Shown piece after piece: positions 1 to 11,095 of a stretch of DNA of 64,000 nucleotides (the first letter of the stretch is position 1; every line of letters begins with the position of its first letter). A program made the translations under genes and the position numbers. The stretch covers positions 23,844,522-23,908,521 of the forward strand of contig NC_072449.1 in NCBI RefSeq assembly GCF_027596085.1. The letters run 5' to 3'. Source of the stretch: Anoplopoma fimbria. Taxonomy: Eukaryota > Chordata > Actinopteri > Perciformes > Anoplopomatidae. The notes beneath the pieces were generated by a model. The model made no database searches and had not been told where the DNA came from. It saw nothing but the letters and a program-made list of their open reading frames with translations.

Positions 1-1290
1 CTTACTGTTAATGTTGAGGCTTCAGTAATACCCCGGAAAATGCCCCTGACATTGAATATTGTAACATAGAATATGGTAATAATATTACTATATGGCTTTT
101 GGCTGGAGGTCGTCTTAGGAATGTAAATAAATGCAATGCAAAGTGAATAACAGATTCTATCTGAGTTTTCTCATGCCACACACAGCATTGTTAGTAATTA
201 TGCTGTAATGTCTGGGTCTATTGTTACAATGTTGAGATGCAATTTGAAGACAACAGCTGTGTCTGGTTCAGGAGGAAAACATCTTTTGCGCAGCTTTCTT
301 AGGTTTTCGCGGCCCACTTCAGCTCTGCAGTCTTTAGAGGTTTTGTCTGCTCCTTTTATGTGGAAAAGTAGGACTGGATTTGTTTTGGTAGACGACTTTC
401 AGTAGCTGAGACTTGAGCTACATTCTGCTGCTTTGCCTGTCATGACTGATGTCTTATTTAATACAATATGTACAAAACAGAGGTTATGATTTATTTACAC
501 TTTTATCAATTTGCTCTTTTTCAAACCATTGCTGCTCTGCAGTTATTCTCTCTGTGCTGAGACAGACTATAAACTTCAAGGACGGAGACAGAATTATGCA
601 CTTCTAACTTGAGAAATGGAACTGTCTGTAGAGTGTTAGCCTATATCTGTCTCTTCATTGTATCTTAAAGTGCAGTTTACAGATGACAGATAGCAACCTC
701 GGGGGCCTCATCAGCTTGCACTGACGAGTCTATCAGATCAGCATGCTCCTAGATAACAGTGTGTGATTTAGCTATGATATTTAAGCACATGTTTTCAATT
801 GGATGTCTAATGCTAAGCTGTCAGAATGATTCTCCTCCTTTTCAAGTCAACACACAATCATGATCATCTTTGGTACCTGAAGCTACTTCATTCAGCAGAG
901 ATACAGATCATGCATTAAGAGGTCACATGAATTAATGCATGAACTTATATTTCCCCATTTCTATTTGTTACTTCAAACCTGATAGTATGCTCCGGAAAGA
1001 GAGAATTCATATAATAAAAAAAGGGATTAGATCGGTTGTTTTAGTTTGATTGAGGAATTACATTTCTAGTTACATTCAAGTGAAAGGTGCTAAATGTGAA
1101 ATTCAGAGGAGTAATATAGCAGCAAACAAATATTCGTAAAGATGTAGTGGAGAAATGGCGTACTGAGCAGAGAATGAGGTTACTCTCAGTGTTTTAATCA
1201 AAGCTTCTTTATGATTGGCCAGTCCGGCCGCGTCAGCATGTTAGTGCATGTGATTCCCAGTGTTTGTGCCCCACTGGCTAGCTAATCCCC
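1..1290. other. Unique AT-rich sequence, no gene seen
   Basis: No exon, transposon or RNA gene is recognisable. Open frames are short and lack protein character. The stretch ends in a short C run that leads into the CA array. Confidence 0.6.
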
Positions 1291-1291
1291 C

Positions 1292-1293
<2 letters not shown>

Positions 1294-1342
<49 letters not shown>
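1294..1342. repeat. (CA)n microsatellite
   Basis: About 24 uninterrupted CA units preceded by a run of C. Open frames crossing it on the minus strand only encode Val-Cys repeats and are not genes. Confidence 0.97.
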
Positions 1343-1344
<2 letters not shown>

Positions 1345-1992
1345 TGCACTGCACGGATACATCAGTTACCTGCTGATAATGGTGTTCAGACTCCAGCCTC
1401 CGGTTATAAAATGTCTGTAAAATAAAATAAAATGTCTGTCTCAGTAAACATTTTATTAAAAGTGATGCTTGTGACCAAAACATAAAAAAACACCAATTGC
1501 TCCCTCAAAGCTTTTACCTCAGATGCCATCCAGGCAGTTGTATTTAACCCTTCCATCACACCCTCTTTCTCAACACTGTCACGTTCTTGTTCCAAAATGC
1601 TAAGACTGTGCTTCGTATACCCCACATATCAATATCATTATATCATCATTTCGTTTTCTAACTTTAAAAACATTTGCTTCATATGACTCAACTGCTGTCT
1701 TTCTCTCTCTGCACCAACTGCAAATAAACATTCTTCTGCCATAAAGTTGACCACCTCGGATAAGGCGGCTCTTTCCAGTGCAAATATACTTGTTGGGTAA
1801 AGATAAATCTGATCCTGATCAGGGACTCTGTCTGCTCTTAGACTCCCATTCTAATAGATTCCTCTTTGATCTCCTCTGATCCACTGCAGAATCGTGCTGG
1901 CATTAAAAAGTCAAACCTGCAGGTTGCAGTAATGGTGCAGCATATACAAATACATCCTCGGTTAGCTCCTCACATTTGTTTCACATAGAAAG
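1343..1992. other. Unique sequence, no gene seen
   Basis: Mixed sequence without recognisable coding or repeat content, up to the tail of the first L2-tailed element. Confidence 0.5.
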
Positions 1993-2249
1993 TTACATTA
2001 CATTACATTACAGTCATTTAGCAGCCGCTTTTATCCAAAGCGACTTACAGGAAGTGTATTCAACATAGGTATTCAAGAGAACTACTAGTCACCAGAAGTC
2101 ATAAGTGCATCTCCTTTCTTAAACAAGCATCTTAAAGCATAAACCAGAGCAAAAGTATAGTGCAGAGGCAAATTACTACGAAAACAATAATTGCAACAGG
2201 CTAATACGAATATAATAAGTGCTACAAACTACTACGAATAGGATAAGTG
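1993..2249 (-). mobile_element. L2-tailed retroposon with 28-bp units, copy A
   Basis: Read on the minus strand, the element ends in the tail common to fish L2-clade LINEs and their SINEs (core GTCGCTTTGGATAAAAGCG, here with one substitution in the neighbouring CGTCTGC) followed by TGTAA-type repeats. On the plus strand it therefore begins with ATTAC repeats. The body matches copy B (2746-3087) with only about two mismatches over some 255 bp. Copy A stops after two and a half 28-bp units where copy B has six, so it is either truncated at its far end or varies in unit number. No coding capacity is seen. The tail assignment rests on the known fish L2 tail; no internal promoter was identified. 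Confidence 0.75.
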
Positions 2250-2468
2250 TGTATAAAGTGAGCCATTCAGGTACAAAGACAAATATTTTACTCAAGGTGT
2301 TATAACACCAATCAAAGACAATTATACTAAACAGGCCCTATTATGCTATTTTCCGGGTGCATATTTTTATCTCAAGTTACAGTTACATGTTTACATGCGT
2401 TGAAGCCCATAATCTGAAATGCTCTGTTGTAGCGCTTGCTCCTCCCTCCAGAAAGCAAAGTCTGCCCT

Positions 2469-2644
2469 GATTGGTCAGCTAGCCCGCTCTGTTGTGATTG
2501 GTCAACGCTTCACATTTCAAAATACTCTTCCTCCGGAGCTTCAGCTCCGTCTCTCTCTTTTGTTGTTTGAGATCGGGCCAAACTAACCGGAAGGAGTTTT
2601 ACTCCACTTCCGTAACATTGTGACCTCATAAAGTTACGGAAGTG
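2469..2644. promoter_or_regulatory. CCAAT/ETS-like motif cluster inside the MITE
   Basis: Two inverted CCAAT boxes (GATTGGTCAG at 2469, GATTGGTCAA at 2496) are followed by ETS-like motifs: CCGGAAG near 2588, then ACTTCCG and CGGAAGT in the arms of the inverted repeat at 2605-2644. Such combinations are typical of housekeeping promoters. Whether this copy is active cannot be read from sequence. Confidence 0.35.
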
Positions 2645-2745
2645 AAGGAAAAAATTTAATCGAGCCGTTTCAGGCAGCTCAGGAACAGTGATTCTGAGGG
2701 GGAGGGTAACGCCTTTTAGGCGTGGACTTCAGGTTTTACACTATA

Positions 2746-3087
2746 CATTACATTACATTACATTACAGTCATTTAGCAGACGCTTTTATCCAAAGCGACT
2801 TACAGGAAGTGTATTCAACATAGGTATTCAAGAGAACTACTAGTCACCAGAAGTCATAAGTGCATCTCCTTTCTTAAACAAGCATCTTAAAGCATAAACC
2901 AGAGCAAAAGTATAGTGCAGAGGCAAATTACTACGAAAACAATAATTGCAACAGACTAATACGAATATAATAAGTGCTACAAACTACTACGAATAGGATA
3001 AGTGCAGTAAACGAATACGAATTCAATAAGTGCAGCGAACTGATACGAATACAGTAAGTGCAACAACTAATATGAATGCAATAAGTG
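2746..3087 (-). mobile_element. L2-tailed retroposon with 28-bp units, copy B
   Basis: This is the longer copy of the element at 1993-2249, in the same orientation. It is flanked by CTATA on both sides (2741-2745 and 3088-3092), a plausible 5-bp target-site duplication, and removing it restores a continuous MITE. Its body carries six tandem units of 27-28 bp. The tail is the L2-type GTCGCTTTGGATAAAAGCG followed by TGTAA repeats, read on the minus strand. It has no open frame and would depend on a LINE for mobility. Confidence 0.75.
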
Positions 3088-3091
3088 CTAT
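2925..3091. repeat. 28-bp tandem units within copy B
   Basis: Six consecutive units begin at 2925, 2953, 2981, 3009, 3037 and 3065. They share the pattern ACTAATACGAAT followed by AATAAGTGC; five are 28 bp and the last is 27 bp. Copy A has the first two and part of the third (2170-2249). Confidence 0.9.
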
Positions 3092-3179
3092 ACGGACCTT
3101 TGACATGTACAAATATATATATAACACACTAAAGGACAGGGAAAAAGTGGAAAAGCATAATAGGGCCACTTTAAGGGCT

Positions 3180-3600
3180 GTTAATTACGAATGTAATGCA
3201 CCATAAAATAAAAAATGTAATATTAAGTGACAGAGTGGGCACAGAGTTTATATTTGGCATCAAGGCTGTGACAATAATAAAGTCTACCACATGGAGCAGA
3301 GCCTACAGGTGGATGCACAGCAAAGAGTAAAGTGTGTCATGTGTGAATGTAGCAGCCAAACTCAAGCTGTCTGCCTGAAGCTGCTTGTAGGTTTCACTCT
3401 ATTTAATGTAACCACATGTCCAGTTTAAAAAAAGCTTGTGGAATAAGATCCAGCAGGTTATTTTTGCAGTAAGAACAAGTGATAAACCACTCTCATTTAG
3501 AACAGAGATATTATGATTTTATTTTGGTCAGCCAAATAGACTGTCCTTTTTATATTTGAAAAGTGGTATGCTATAGAGAGAAGAGAGTGAAACTGTAAAA
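3180..3600. other. Unique sequence, no gene seen
   Basis: AT-rich sequence with no recognisable element. Confidence 0.5.
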
Positions 3601-3604
3601 ATGT

Positions 3605-4121
3605 ATCTCCTCCAATCATTAGCAAGCGTACGCTATCTGAAAATCTGCATAAGCCTAACCAGCCAATCAGAACGTGCCCCCTTGGTAAGTGGCTCCACCA
3701 GTGCTTATAGAACTAGGGTTACGATGTCAAAACCTCCATTCTTACTAACACAGGCTCCGCCCTCTAAGAAATGTGCTCTTTTGAGAAATTACATTTTTGA
3801 TAAAAATATTTTTTCACATTTTCAACAATTTGCAACACATTCACAACATCAACAGCAGCGAAGGAGGGGGCAGAAAGCAATGCCATTGTGGCTCAGGGGG
3901 ACCCGGAAAACACGGTCCACTTCCTTCTTACCGTTGCATTGTTATGCTTCCTCTCAGCTCTCTCCTGAGGGTGAGTGAGCGGCAGAAGGCTTAGTTGAGA
4001 TTTCACCTCCAGGCGGTTAAAGCGCTGAGTGACAGATGAAATCGATCGGTGAGAAACCAAAGTCACAATGAAGCAAGTGCTTGTGCTGCCACGCTGGTAG
4101 ACTATCATGGGAGCTGTAGTC
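3605..4121. repeat. Probable teleost interspersed repeat
   Basis: The segment resembles an abundant fish repeat that I recall: a stretch around the phrase CTAGGGTTACGATGTCAAAA, a GC-richer middle, then a stretch ending in the motif GGGAGCTGTAGT. The 125-codon open frame at 3601-3978 lies within it and shows no protein character. The class is unknown and the assignment is from memory only. Confidence 0.45.
4102..4121 (-). promoter_or_regulatory. ZNF143/THAP11-type motif
   Basis: The minus strand reads ACTACAGCTCCCATGATAG, close to the SBS motif ACTACANNTCCCANNRTGC and differing at its end. It sits at the edge of the probable repeat, so it was probably delivered by that repeat. Confidence 0.4.
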
Positions 4122-4134
4122 TTTTGTATGCTAT

Positions 4135-4680
4135 CGAATTAATCTTCCCAGTACATAGTTCCCAGTAAATTACTGGGATAACCTTTCAGGAACCAATGGT
4201 GATTTTCAACATACACACATGCACTGCATTCAGGAATTGTATTTTCTTGCGCCTTTTCACACATGCCATGACATTGCCGGAATAGTTGGGGCAACAGACA
4301 GTCAAGCCGATGGCCGTAATGCAATGATTATGGATTCCAACAGCCTTAAAACACTATAGAAGAATAATAAGAAGATGGGGCAAGGCCAGATATGTATATG
4401 CGACGGAAAGAAGTCTCTTACTATTGTCATGAATATGGCAGGTGAGGAGCGTTTTTTGTCCGTTGACAGTGTTCTTGTAAACATGAAAGCGCCTTTCGTC
4501 AGAGTGACATAATTTTATGTTCTAGTCCCTGCAATGTTACTGCTTTCCCTCACAACACAGCTGCACTGAAATATTAGTATGTGGGAAATTGGCGGTATAT
4601 TAAACTTTTCATGAAAAGTTCCTGAATTGTCATGGGATATACTTCATGTGTGAAAGGGACTATGATCTGCACTATCAGCC
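4135..4680. repeat. Possible degraded foldback/MITE
   Basis: It contains a 17-bp palindrome (CCCAGTAA-A-TTACTGGG near 4162). TTCAGGAA occurs twice near the left (about 4187 and 4231) and is inverted near the right (about 4619), and CACACATG-CATGACA phrases also appear in both orientations. This suggests a decayed inverted-repeat element, but its ends are not clear. Confidence 0.25.
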
Positions 4681-4699
4681 CTGCAGCGAGCGTTTCATG

Positions 4700-7050
4700 T
4701 CAGCAGAGCCATGTAAATGCCCCGACACACCTTGCTTTAGTCTGGCTGTATGATCATCTACATATATTACATACATTGCAGGGTCAAACTCTAATTGTCC
4801 CACAGGACCTTCATTATTGCAGTTTAAAGCCAATTTTGAACCAGAAATAGTTAACAGCATGGAGACAATTGTTTGTACTAAAAGAGCTGAAGCTGTTTCA
4901 AATTACTGTTTTCAGGAAATCGGTTTGGGCAACTGCATTCAAAGTGATTTTTTTTCTGCTTGACCACATGACCATACCCACCGCTGAGGTCACAGATATC
5001 AGGACTGTGGTACTTAGAAAGATATACAAAGAGATTGAGCAGCGACTCGTTCATCTGTTTGTGGTCATTGCTTGGGTGGGTGTTTGTGTTGGTTGGGACC
5101 CGGTGAAGTGGATAATTTTGTCTTTACTACAAATCTTCATGGATCACAGTGGTTCTTTGATTATGTCAACAACTTGAAGACTGGAGCGGATCAATTACTG
5201 CTTGTAATTCAATGACATTCATCTTCAGACAGACATAATCTGAACAATAGTTCCTGTAGCCATGAATGCAGCAAGTTATTTTCACTTTCACCCTTTATAG
5301 CCTACATGTTTTTACTTTCTTCACTGAGACAAATGTGAAAAAAAATGTCAATCAAAGTTAAGCTTTGGGACGGGAAGAGATACGTGCCAGGATCAGAAGA
5401 CTGTGGAACCTATCAATGTAACAATGCAAACACCCTGCATAATTATAGTAAAGTAACACAGCACTATTGTATAAACACTTTTATTTTGCTTACATTTTTG
5501 TTCCGTTTGAGACACATTGTCACATTCGTCTTTTTGGACCTCCACAATTCTAAAACCTTGAGTATGGCCATGCCTCACCATTTCTCGGCTTTGAATTTAA
5601 GTGAAACAGCAACACTTTCATAGGCAGCGCAGATCTCTTTTATGGCTTTGCTCCCACAGAGGGGTGCGGGCAGATAGAGGAAGGTGTGTGGGGGAAGGGA
5701 GTCAATAAAACATACATGAACCGATAAGTATAATACATGAGCAGCAGTAAAATGCTTGACAAACAATGTCACAGCCGGACTCAGGTGGACAGCATTTCCC
5801 TCAGAAAGATAAGGCCACTGACCTTGAGGTTGTTGTTTACTTGTGTATGTGTGTTTACCTTCATTGCTGTCTTCACATGGAGCTTCGGGTTACTGTCAGG
5901 CTCTTAAGTGCCCATTGTCCTCCAGTCTGCCTCCGGCTGTAGAAGTACAGAAAGAGAGTGGGAGGCTGAGAGGTGGCTGGCTGTGTGACTCGGGGCTTTG
6001 CTTGCCACCTGTCTAGACATCAGGGAGATAACATCTTCACTTTTAATCCATACTAGAGAGCCTGGAGGAGACAAATTTAAGCACCCATGCCTGACTGTTT
6101 ATAACACATTGCAAGACAAACGGTGCACAATGTCCCTCTTCTTTGCTTGGCAGTGGCTTTTAGGCTTTTTCGAAGGGAAACCCTTCTGTCCAGAGTGATG
6201 TGTCCTGAAGTTGCTGCATTATTTTCAATCACAACTAGCAATTAAACGCAGAACCACATACCCTGTGGTGTGAGATTCATGCTCATACATAGATATGCCA
6301 TTATTTCAGTCATTCCAATTTGCCTGAGGATGTTGAATTGTTAGTATGACTCAGTGTTGCCACTGTTAGTTCCACACACCGTCAGCCTTTAGACTTTCAC
6401 AGGTCGACTCATATAGCAGCTATATTTATTCATCTCATTTCAAGAGCTGTCTTTGCAATTACTGCTGGCACTTCAAAATGCCACTGGATTTATGTAGGAC
6501 TAATGATTGGCATGAGAAATGCTTTAGCCTGGTGTTGTACCTGACGGGTTTGTTATTAAAGTGGACAGTAGATTATTGTATGGGACTGAAGAAGAAGACA
6601 TCAGGATACAACTCTCATGTAACACTGCACCGAGACTGAGAGTACATGAATGACTTAGTTAATCCTAATAATACCCCACAGTTCCTGCGTTTTCACTTCA
6701 GCTCTTTAAAGCCTGGTGTGTAGATTGTCTCTTTGCTTATAGTTAAATTATTCTGACGGTATAATCCTTTTTTGGTGCAGTCCTTGTACCGCTTTCAATC
6801 TGTTCCTCTGTGTCCCTGGAATGGATCCATGAAGGACGCACATAATGGCTACATAAAAACACAATCAAGCAGTCAGATTTTGATTCAAATGTCGATTAAC
6901 CCTGATTAGTGGCCAGAAATATGTGGAGTCACATTTGTCCAACTGAGTCCTGCATACTTCGACCTCGTAAAAAAATATTTTTTAATAATCTTTGTTTATT
7001 TCCCATAAGCTACACAGCTATTGGTGTTGCACACATGTGTGGCAGACAGT
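4700..7050. other. Unique sequence, no gene seen
   Basis: Over 2 kb without a recognisable exon or transposon. Open frames of up to about 100 codons (for example 4869-5177) have no family resemblance and are expected by chance. Confidence 0.5.
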
Positions 7051-7059
7051 GTTCATTTT

Positions 7060-7290
7060 GGCAGCTATTTTAGATTTTATCTTAGTCTTAGTCTTTAGAA
7101 AGAAATTATTAGTTTTTGTCACATTTTAGACATCTTTATCCCTCATAGTTGAACTGGACAACTCAAAACTTTTGAGTCCAGTCACTTCCATCAGAAAATT
7201 TAATATTTCAGTCAATATAGGATAGTCCAAACAATTATTTTGTCTCGTCAACAATCTTATTCACAGAAAAAAAGGTCATTTCTTCATAGT
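7060..7290. repeat. Possible old teleost interspersed repeat
   Basis: The run of TCTTAGTCTTAGTCTTTAG-type phrases and the following T-rich text resemble a common fish repeat built on TTTAGTCTAGTTTT-like phrases. It is degraded, and its borders are approximate. Confidence 0.3.
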
Positions 7291-7584
7291 TTTAGAGTGC
7301 AGCTCAAAACAACAATGGTGGCCCCTTAAGAGGTTAGTGATATGCTGCAATAGCATCATTTATCTTAGAACAGTTGAATATTTCTTCATCGGCTTTTCTC
7401 TATGGAAAATATTTTTTTGCTCGTTCGTTTAAAGAATATTTCATCCAATCACCTTCAAGTATATTTTTGAAGTGGTTGCCCTTTTCGAAAGAGTTTTCGC
7501 AATGGTTTCTGAGATGTTTGTGTGTAACAAACCCTCTGCACTACCTCTAGGTAAATTACTATTTGCTTTTGCTTTACATTACTC

Positions 7585-7585
<1 letters not shown>

Positions 7586-7649
<64 letters not shown>
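7586..7649. repeat. (CA)n microsatellite
   Basis: About 32 uninterrupted CA units. Frames across it on both strands give Thr-His or Val-Cys runs and are artefacts. Confidence 0.97.
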
Positions 7650-7652
<3 letters not shown>

Positions 7653-8740
7653 ATTTTGGGATATTTTTATGTTTCTTTTACAACCCCAAAAATGGGTTGT
7701 CTGTAACTTAATTGCTCTCTTTAGCTTAAGCATTGGAGCTACACTATTGTAATGTATATGATTGTTCATAAAGCACCATTCTGATATACGGATTAAGTTT
7801 TGTGTAAATCATTCAAATGGGGATCACGATTTTTCTAAAAGTTGATTCAAAGTGTGCCTTCACTGGAATAGTCTCTCAGGTTTTGGACTCTTAACCTTAA
7901 AGGACACATCTTCTGTCCAAAGTAATAAATAATTCATTTGAGCAATATCAATAATATTTATCCCAGATCTCATGTTCAGTAGGGGCAGAACAAGTGGAAC
8001 TAATCAGCGGGTACACGCTTGCCCACACAGTTTGAATTGAGTGCCTTGAGTCAAGATGCTCAGAGTGTGTGAAGTCTCTGATGGAGAGTTCTACCACCTG
8101 TTTGGCCCCCATGTCTTCACTGCTCAGTGAGGCACAAGATGAAGCACTTTACATCTTAGTGATCCTCCTACTCCTGCTCATCACTCTTCATAATACCTTC
8201 TAACGCCTTCCTTCGGTAATCTGCTGAGCAAAAAATGAGCAATGCCACTATCTCTCTGCCATCCCCCTAAAAACCAGAGACACGCTTCATTTCAATTCGA
8301 CGATGACAGTGATGAGGTGGCCCTCCCCCATCGTCACCATGAGACAGTGAAACAGACACATGTGCTCCTCCACACTGCTCTGTTTAAACTTCAGATTCAC
8401 CCGCAGCACCAGCAGATGGCTGGAAAGACCGCTGCTTACTTAATGTGCTGTTTAGTTTTCGTTATGTGAGGGGACACAAAGCGTGGAATGATCAATGTTT
8501 TAAATGAATAGTCAGTTATTTTGTAGGAGCTTTATATGCTTATAAAAAGCACCTGAGTCTGAGTAAATTTGAATCTGTTTTGTATTTTAATTATCATGCC
8601 GAATATACATGGATGGTTTACTGAATGGGGGCTGGGCCATGGGGGGGCTGAGCCAGAGCCTCTGTTTGAAGTGACCATTTCTTGTTGGAAAGTAGAATCA
8701 AGAGTGCCAAAACTAGCAAAAAAAAAAGCCAAATGTCTAC
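7650..8740. other. Unique sequence, no gene seen
   Basis: Mixed sequence without a recognisable gene or transposon, with a short A run at 8719-8728. Confidence 0.5.
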
Positions 8741-8746
8741 ATAAAG

Positions 8747-8905
8747 ATGCAAAACAACCACAAAGAGATGCAAAATGACCCCATAGAGATGCCACATGAC
8801 CACAAAGAGATGCAAAATGACTACATAGAAAAACGAAACAACCATAAAGAGACTCGAAAAGACTACAAAACAAAAATGACTACAAAGAGACACAAAAGGA
8901 CTTTA
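8747..8905. repeat. 21-bp minisatellite
   Basis: About seven tandem units with the core ATGCAAAATGACCACAAAGAG. The first four or five are well kept; later units are diverged and one is shorter. Because 21 is divisible by three, both strands hold periodic open frames. These frames are a by-product of the repeat. Confidence 0.85.
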
Positions 8906-8939
8906 ATACGTTACATGGATGATACAATTGAAAGATGAC

Positions 8940-10830
8940 AAAGTGATAATGTACACTTGTCTTTTCAAGTCTTGTATCCAGATAAAATCCAGATGAGATA
9001 TAGGACACTTTCATTTACTAGACTTTCCTGCAGTTTTTCTCAGCTACTAAGTAAGTGACAAGTTATTTGATATTATTCTCTCCTTAATATTCTAACTTCC
9101 AATTCTCTTCCAGAGTCTAATATCCACTTTAGCAAGAGATGCAATACAGATGCCACTGTTTTATGACAGGTGATTTGAAATAATCCATTTAGAGTTGTAG
9201 AGAGCCCTGGGGATTTGCATATTAATTATCCATTTTGATTTGCTGGGGTTGATTACTTTCATTCTCTGGCAGCAGGTTAATTGTGTGAGCTCAGTTCCGC
9301 AACACTGTGGACTTGTCATTACTTGTGGGAATAATATGAGCTTCGGTTATCCAAAAGTGGCATGTTCACTATTTTATACTTTTACCATGGCAGCACATAC
9401 TATTTCAATATTTTAAGAGATTCAGTGGTTAAGATGGAGGTTTGGCTGTGAGTTGATGAGTTATTAACATACCGCTGTTACGATTGCATTTCCCATATTG
9501 TTTTGACATGGGGGTTTCTGAATGATTTGCATCGATTGACTCCCATGCTTGGCCCGTCAGCTCAGCTGTAACCCCGTTCTACACAGAGCTGGTCCATTGG
9601 GAGCCCTGCTTAGCTCAGTGTGCACAGGGAAGGGGAATTAGTTTGGGCTTTTAAAAGAGGCATGGTGGAGGGATCTGCCATGCATCGGAAATCATTGCTG
9701 CTAGCAGTTCCCAGTAGACAGGAGCACTGCTGATTTGTAAACACAGAGGGTGGGGAAGGGCATGGATGGAACACGTCATGACAGTTTGTTGTGTGGTGTC
9801 CTTCCATTGAAAAAAACATTTTGGCGTTAATAATATTACCATTCTTGTGTTATGTTTAGTCACTTGGGAGACGATGCTGGTTGTCATATCAATTAAACAA
9901 TACCCTTTTTTATCTTTATTGCATATTGCATCCTGAAATGTACCTAATGTCTAAGCGATGTGTGATGCACATTTTGATTAGGGCCAGGATCTGATCGAGA
10001 AATCACAACTACTAATTACAAGATGTAGATTCAGAGTGTGAGTTCTGGCTTTGGTTGAAGCCAGGATTCATCTTTATGTATATAACTGAAAAAGATGCAA
10101 GGAAAAACAGGCAACTATGAAATGTGATTTCAATTACTGTGACTGGTCAAAACATTTCCATATCAATAATTGCTTTATGTCTGACAATGTATTGTGAAAT
10201 TTTAGTGTCCATGGGAAGAGGATGTTTCCCTTCATTGTGAGTGAAGAAAACTCAATTTAATTAACAGTTAGCAGCATCCATTGTTTGGTGATGTTATCAT
10301 TGTTAGAATAGGAGCACAGTCTGAGGAGGGATTTACAAATTAGTTTTCTTCTCTTTCTATAATGCATTATTTTCCAGCAAGATAAGGGAAAAAGACTTGC
10401 TGCTGGCTATAGTTGTGGCATTCCATCTACTTTACCCAATATTTAAGCTCCACGACGTGCACAGGATAGAAAGGAAATGTTTCGTTAGCATCTCACTATC
10501 CTCCTACAATATATATTAGCTATATATAAACTTTTGTATGGCTCCTTATGAATTCTATTCATGTTTGCTCATTTTATTTGTCCATGATATTCACCAATTT
10601 ATATTCTGCTTTCTCTCCCATGTCTGCTGCACCCCTGCTGTGCAGTTCAGCGTCAAACATCTAAAATCTAACCTTTCCATCTGTGGCCATCAGACAAACT
10701 CTAAATGTCAGTGATGGATCTCTCTCTGAGGTGCCTGCCAATCAAAAATACTTTTGATGTCAGACACCTCTCATCTTAATTTGGGTGTTATTTGAGACTG
10801 AGAGTCTGTTGCTGGTCTGTCCCATTGTGT
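8940..10830. other. Unique sequence, no gene seen
   Basis: AT-rich sequence of good complexity and no recognisable coding content. The octamer/homeodomain composite at 9213-9228 is the only motif of note. Confidence 0.5.
9213..9228 (+). promoter_or_regulatory. Octamer joined to a homeodomain core
   Basis: The POU octamer ATTTGCAT is directly followed by ATTAATTA. It lies in a complex AT-rich stretch (about 9195-9300) of the kind seen in conserved developmental enhancers. Binding is inferred from the motifs alone. Confidence 0.35.
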
Positions 10831-10839
10831 GAAGGGAGC

Positions 10840-11095
10840 CGGTCTGTGGAGGCGGGTGGGGGGGACTAGGGCCAGATGAGACCCCATCTGGACAGACCCT
10901 GCATCCTGCCAACTCTCACCCCAGTGGCTCGGGACGCTCCCCACTCATCAGCAGCCATCAAAGGGTGCCTGCCCACCAGCACACCCTGAGTGGGCTGCCA
11001 GCTCGATGAGTCCCCCGGCTCATTACTGACAAAAAGAGCCCGAAAAGCCGGGAGCTCCTCAATCATTCAACTACCCGCCGGTCCCAGGGTAGCCA
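10840..11095. other. GC-rich island in AT-rich surroundings
   Basis: The composition rises sharply here, with G and C runs and several CpGs. The minus strand is open for 66 codons, but the peptide is not recognisable and no splice sites frame it convincingly. It could be a regulatory element or a conserved non-coding segment. Confidence 0.3.

Larger units (their letters stand above)
2331..3170. mobile_element. MITE-like DNA transposon, interrupted by copy B
   Basis: The ends are inverted: GGCCCTATTATGCT at 2334 and its complement near 3152-3166, with more loosely matched inner positions. This end sequence belongs to an abundant non-autonomous fish repeat that I recall from many teleost genomes. 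The interior has a perfect 12-bp inverted repeat (2605-2616 and 2633-2644), two ATTGGT boxes and several GGAA/TTCC motifs. It has no transposase. The L2-tailed element at 2746-3087 lies inside it, so this MITE is the older of the two. The superfamily is not determined, and no clear target-site duplication was found. Confidence 0.65.

Noticed and set aside
3601..3978. 125-codon open frame
   Set aside because: It lies inside the probable interspersed repeat at 3605-4121 and has no domain character.
8532..8938. Open frames with heptad-like peptide repeats on both strands
   Set aside because: They follow directly from the 21-bp minisatellite period and exist in several frames at once.
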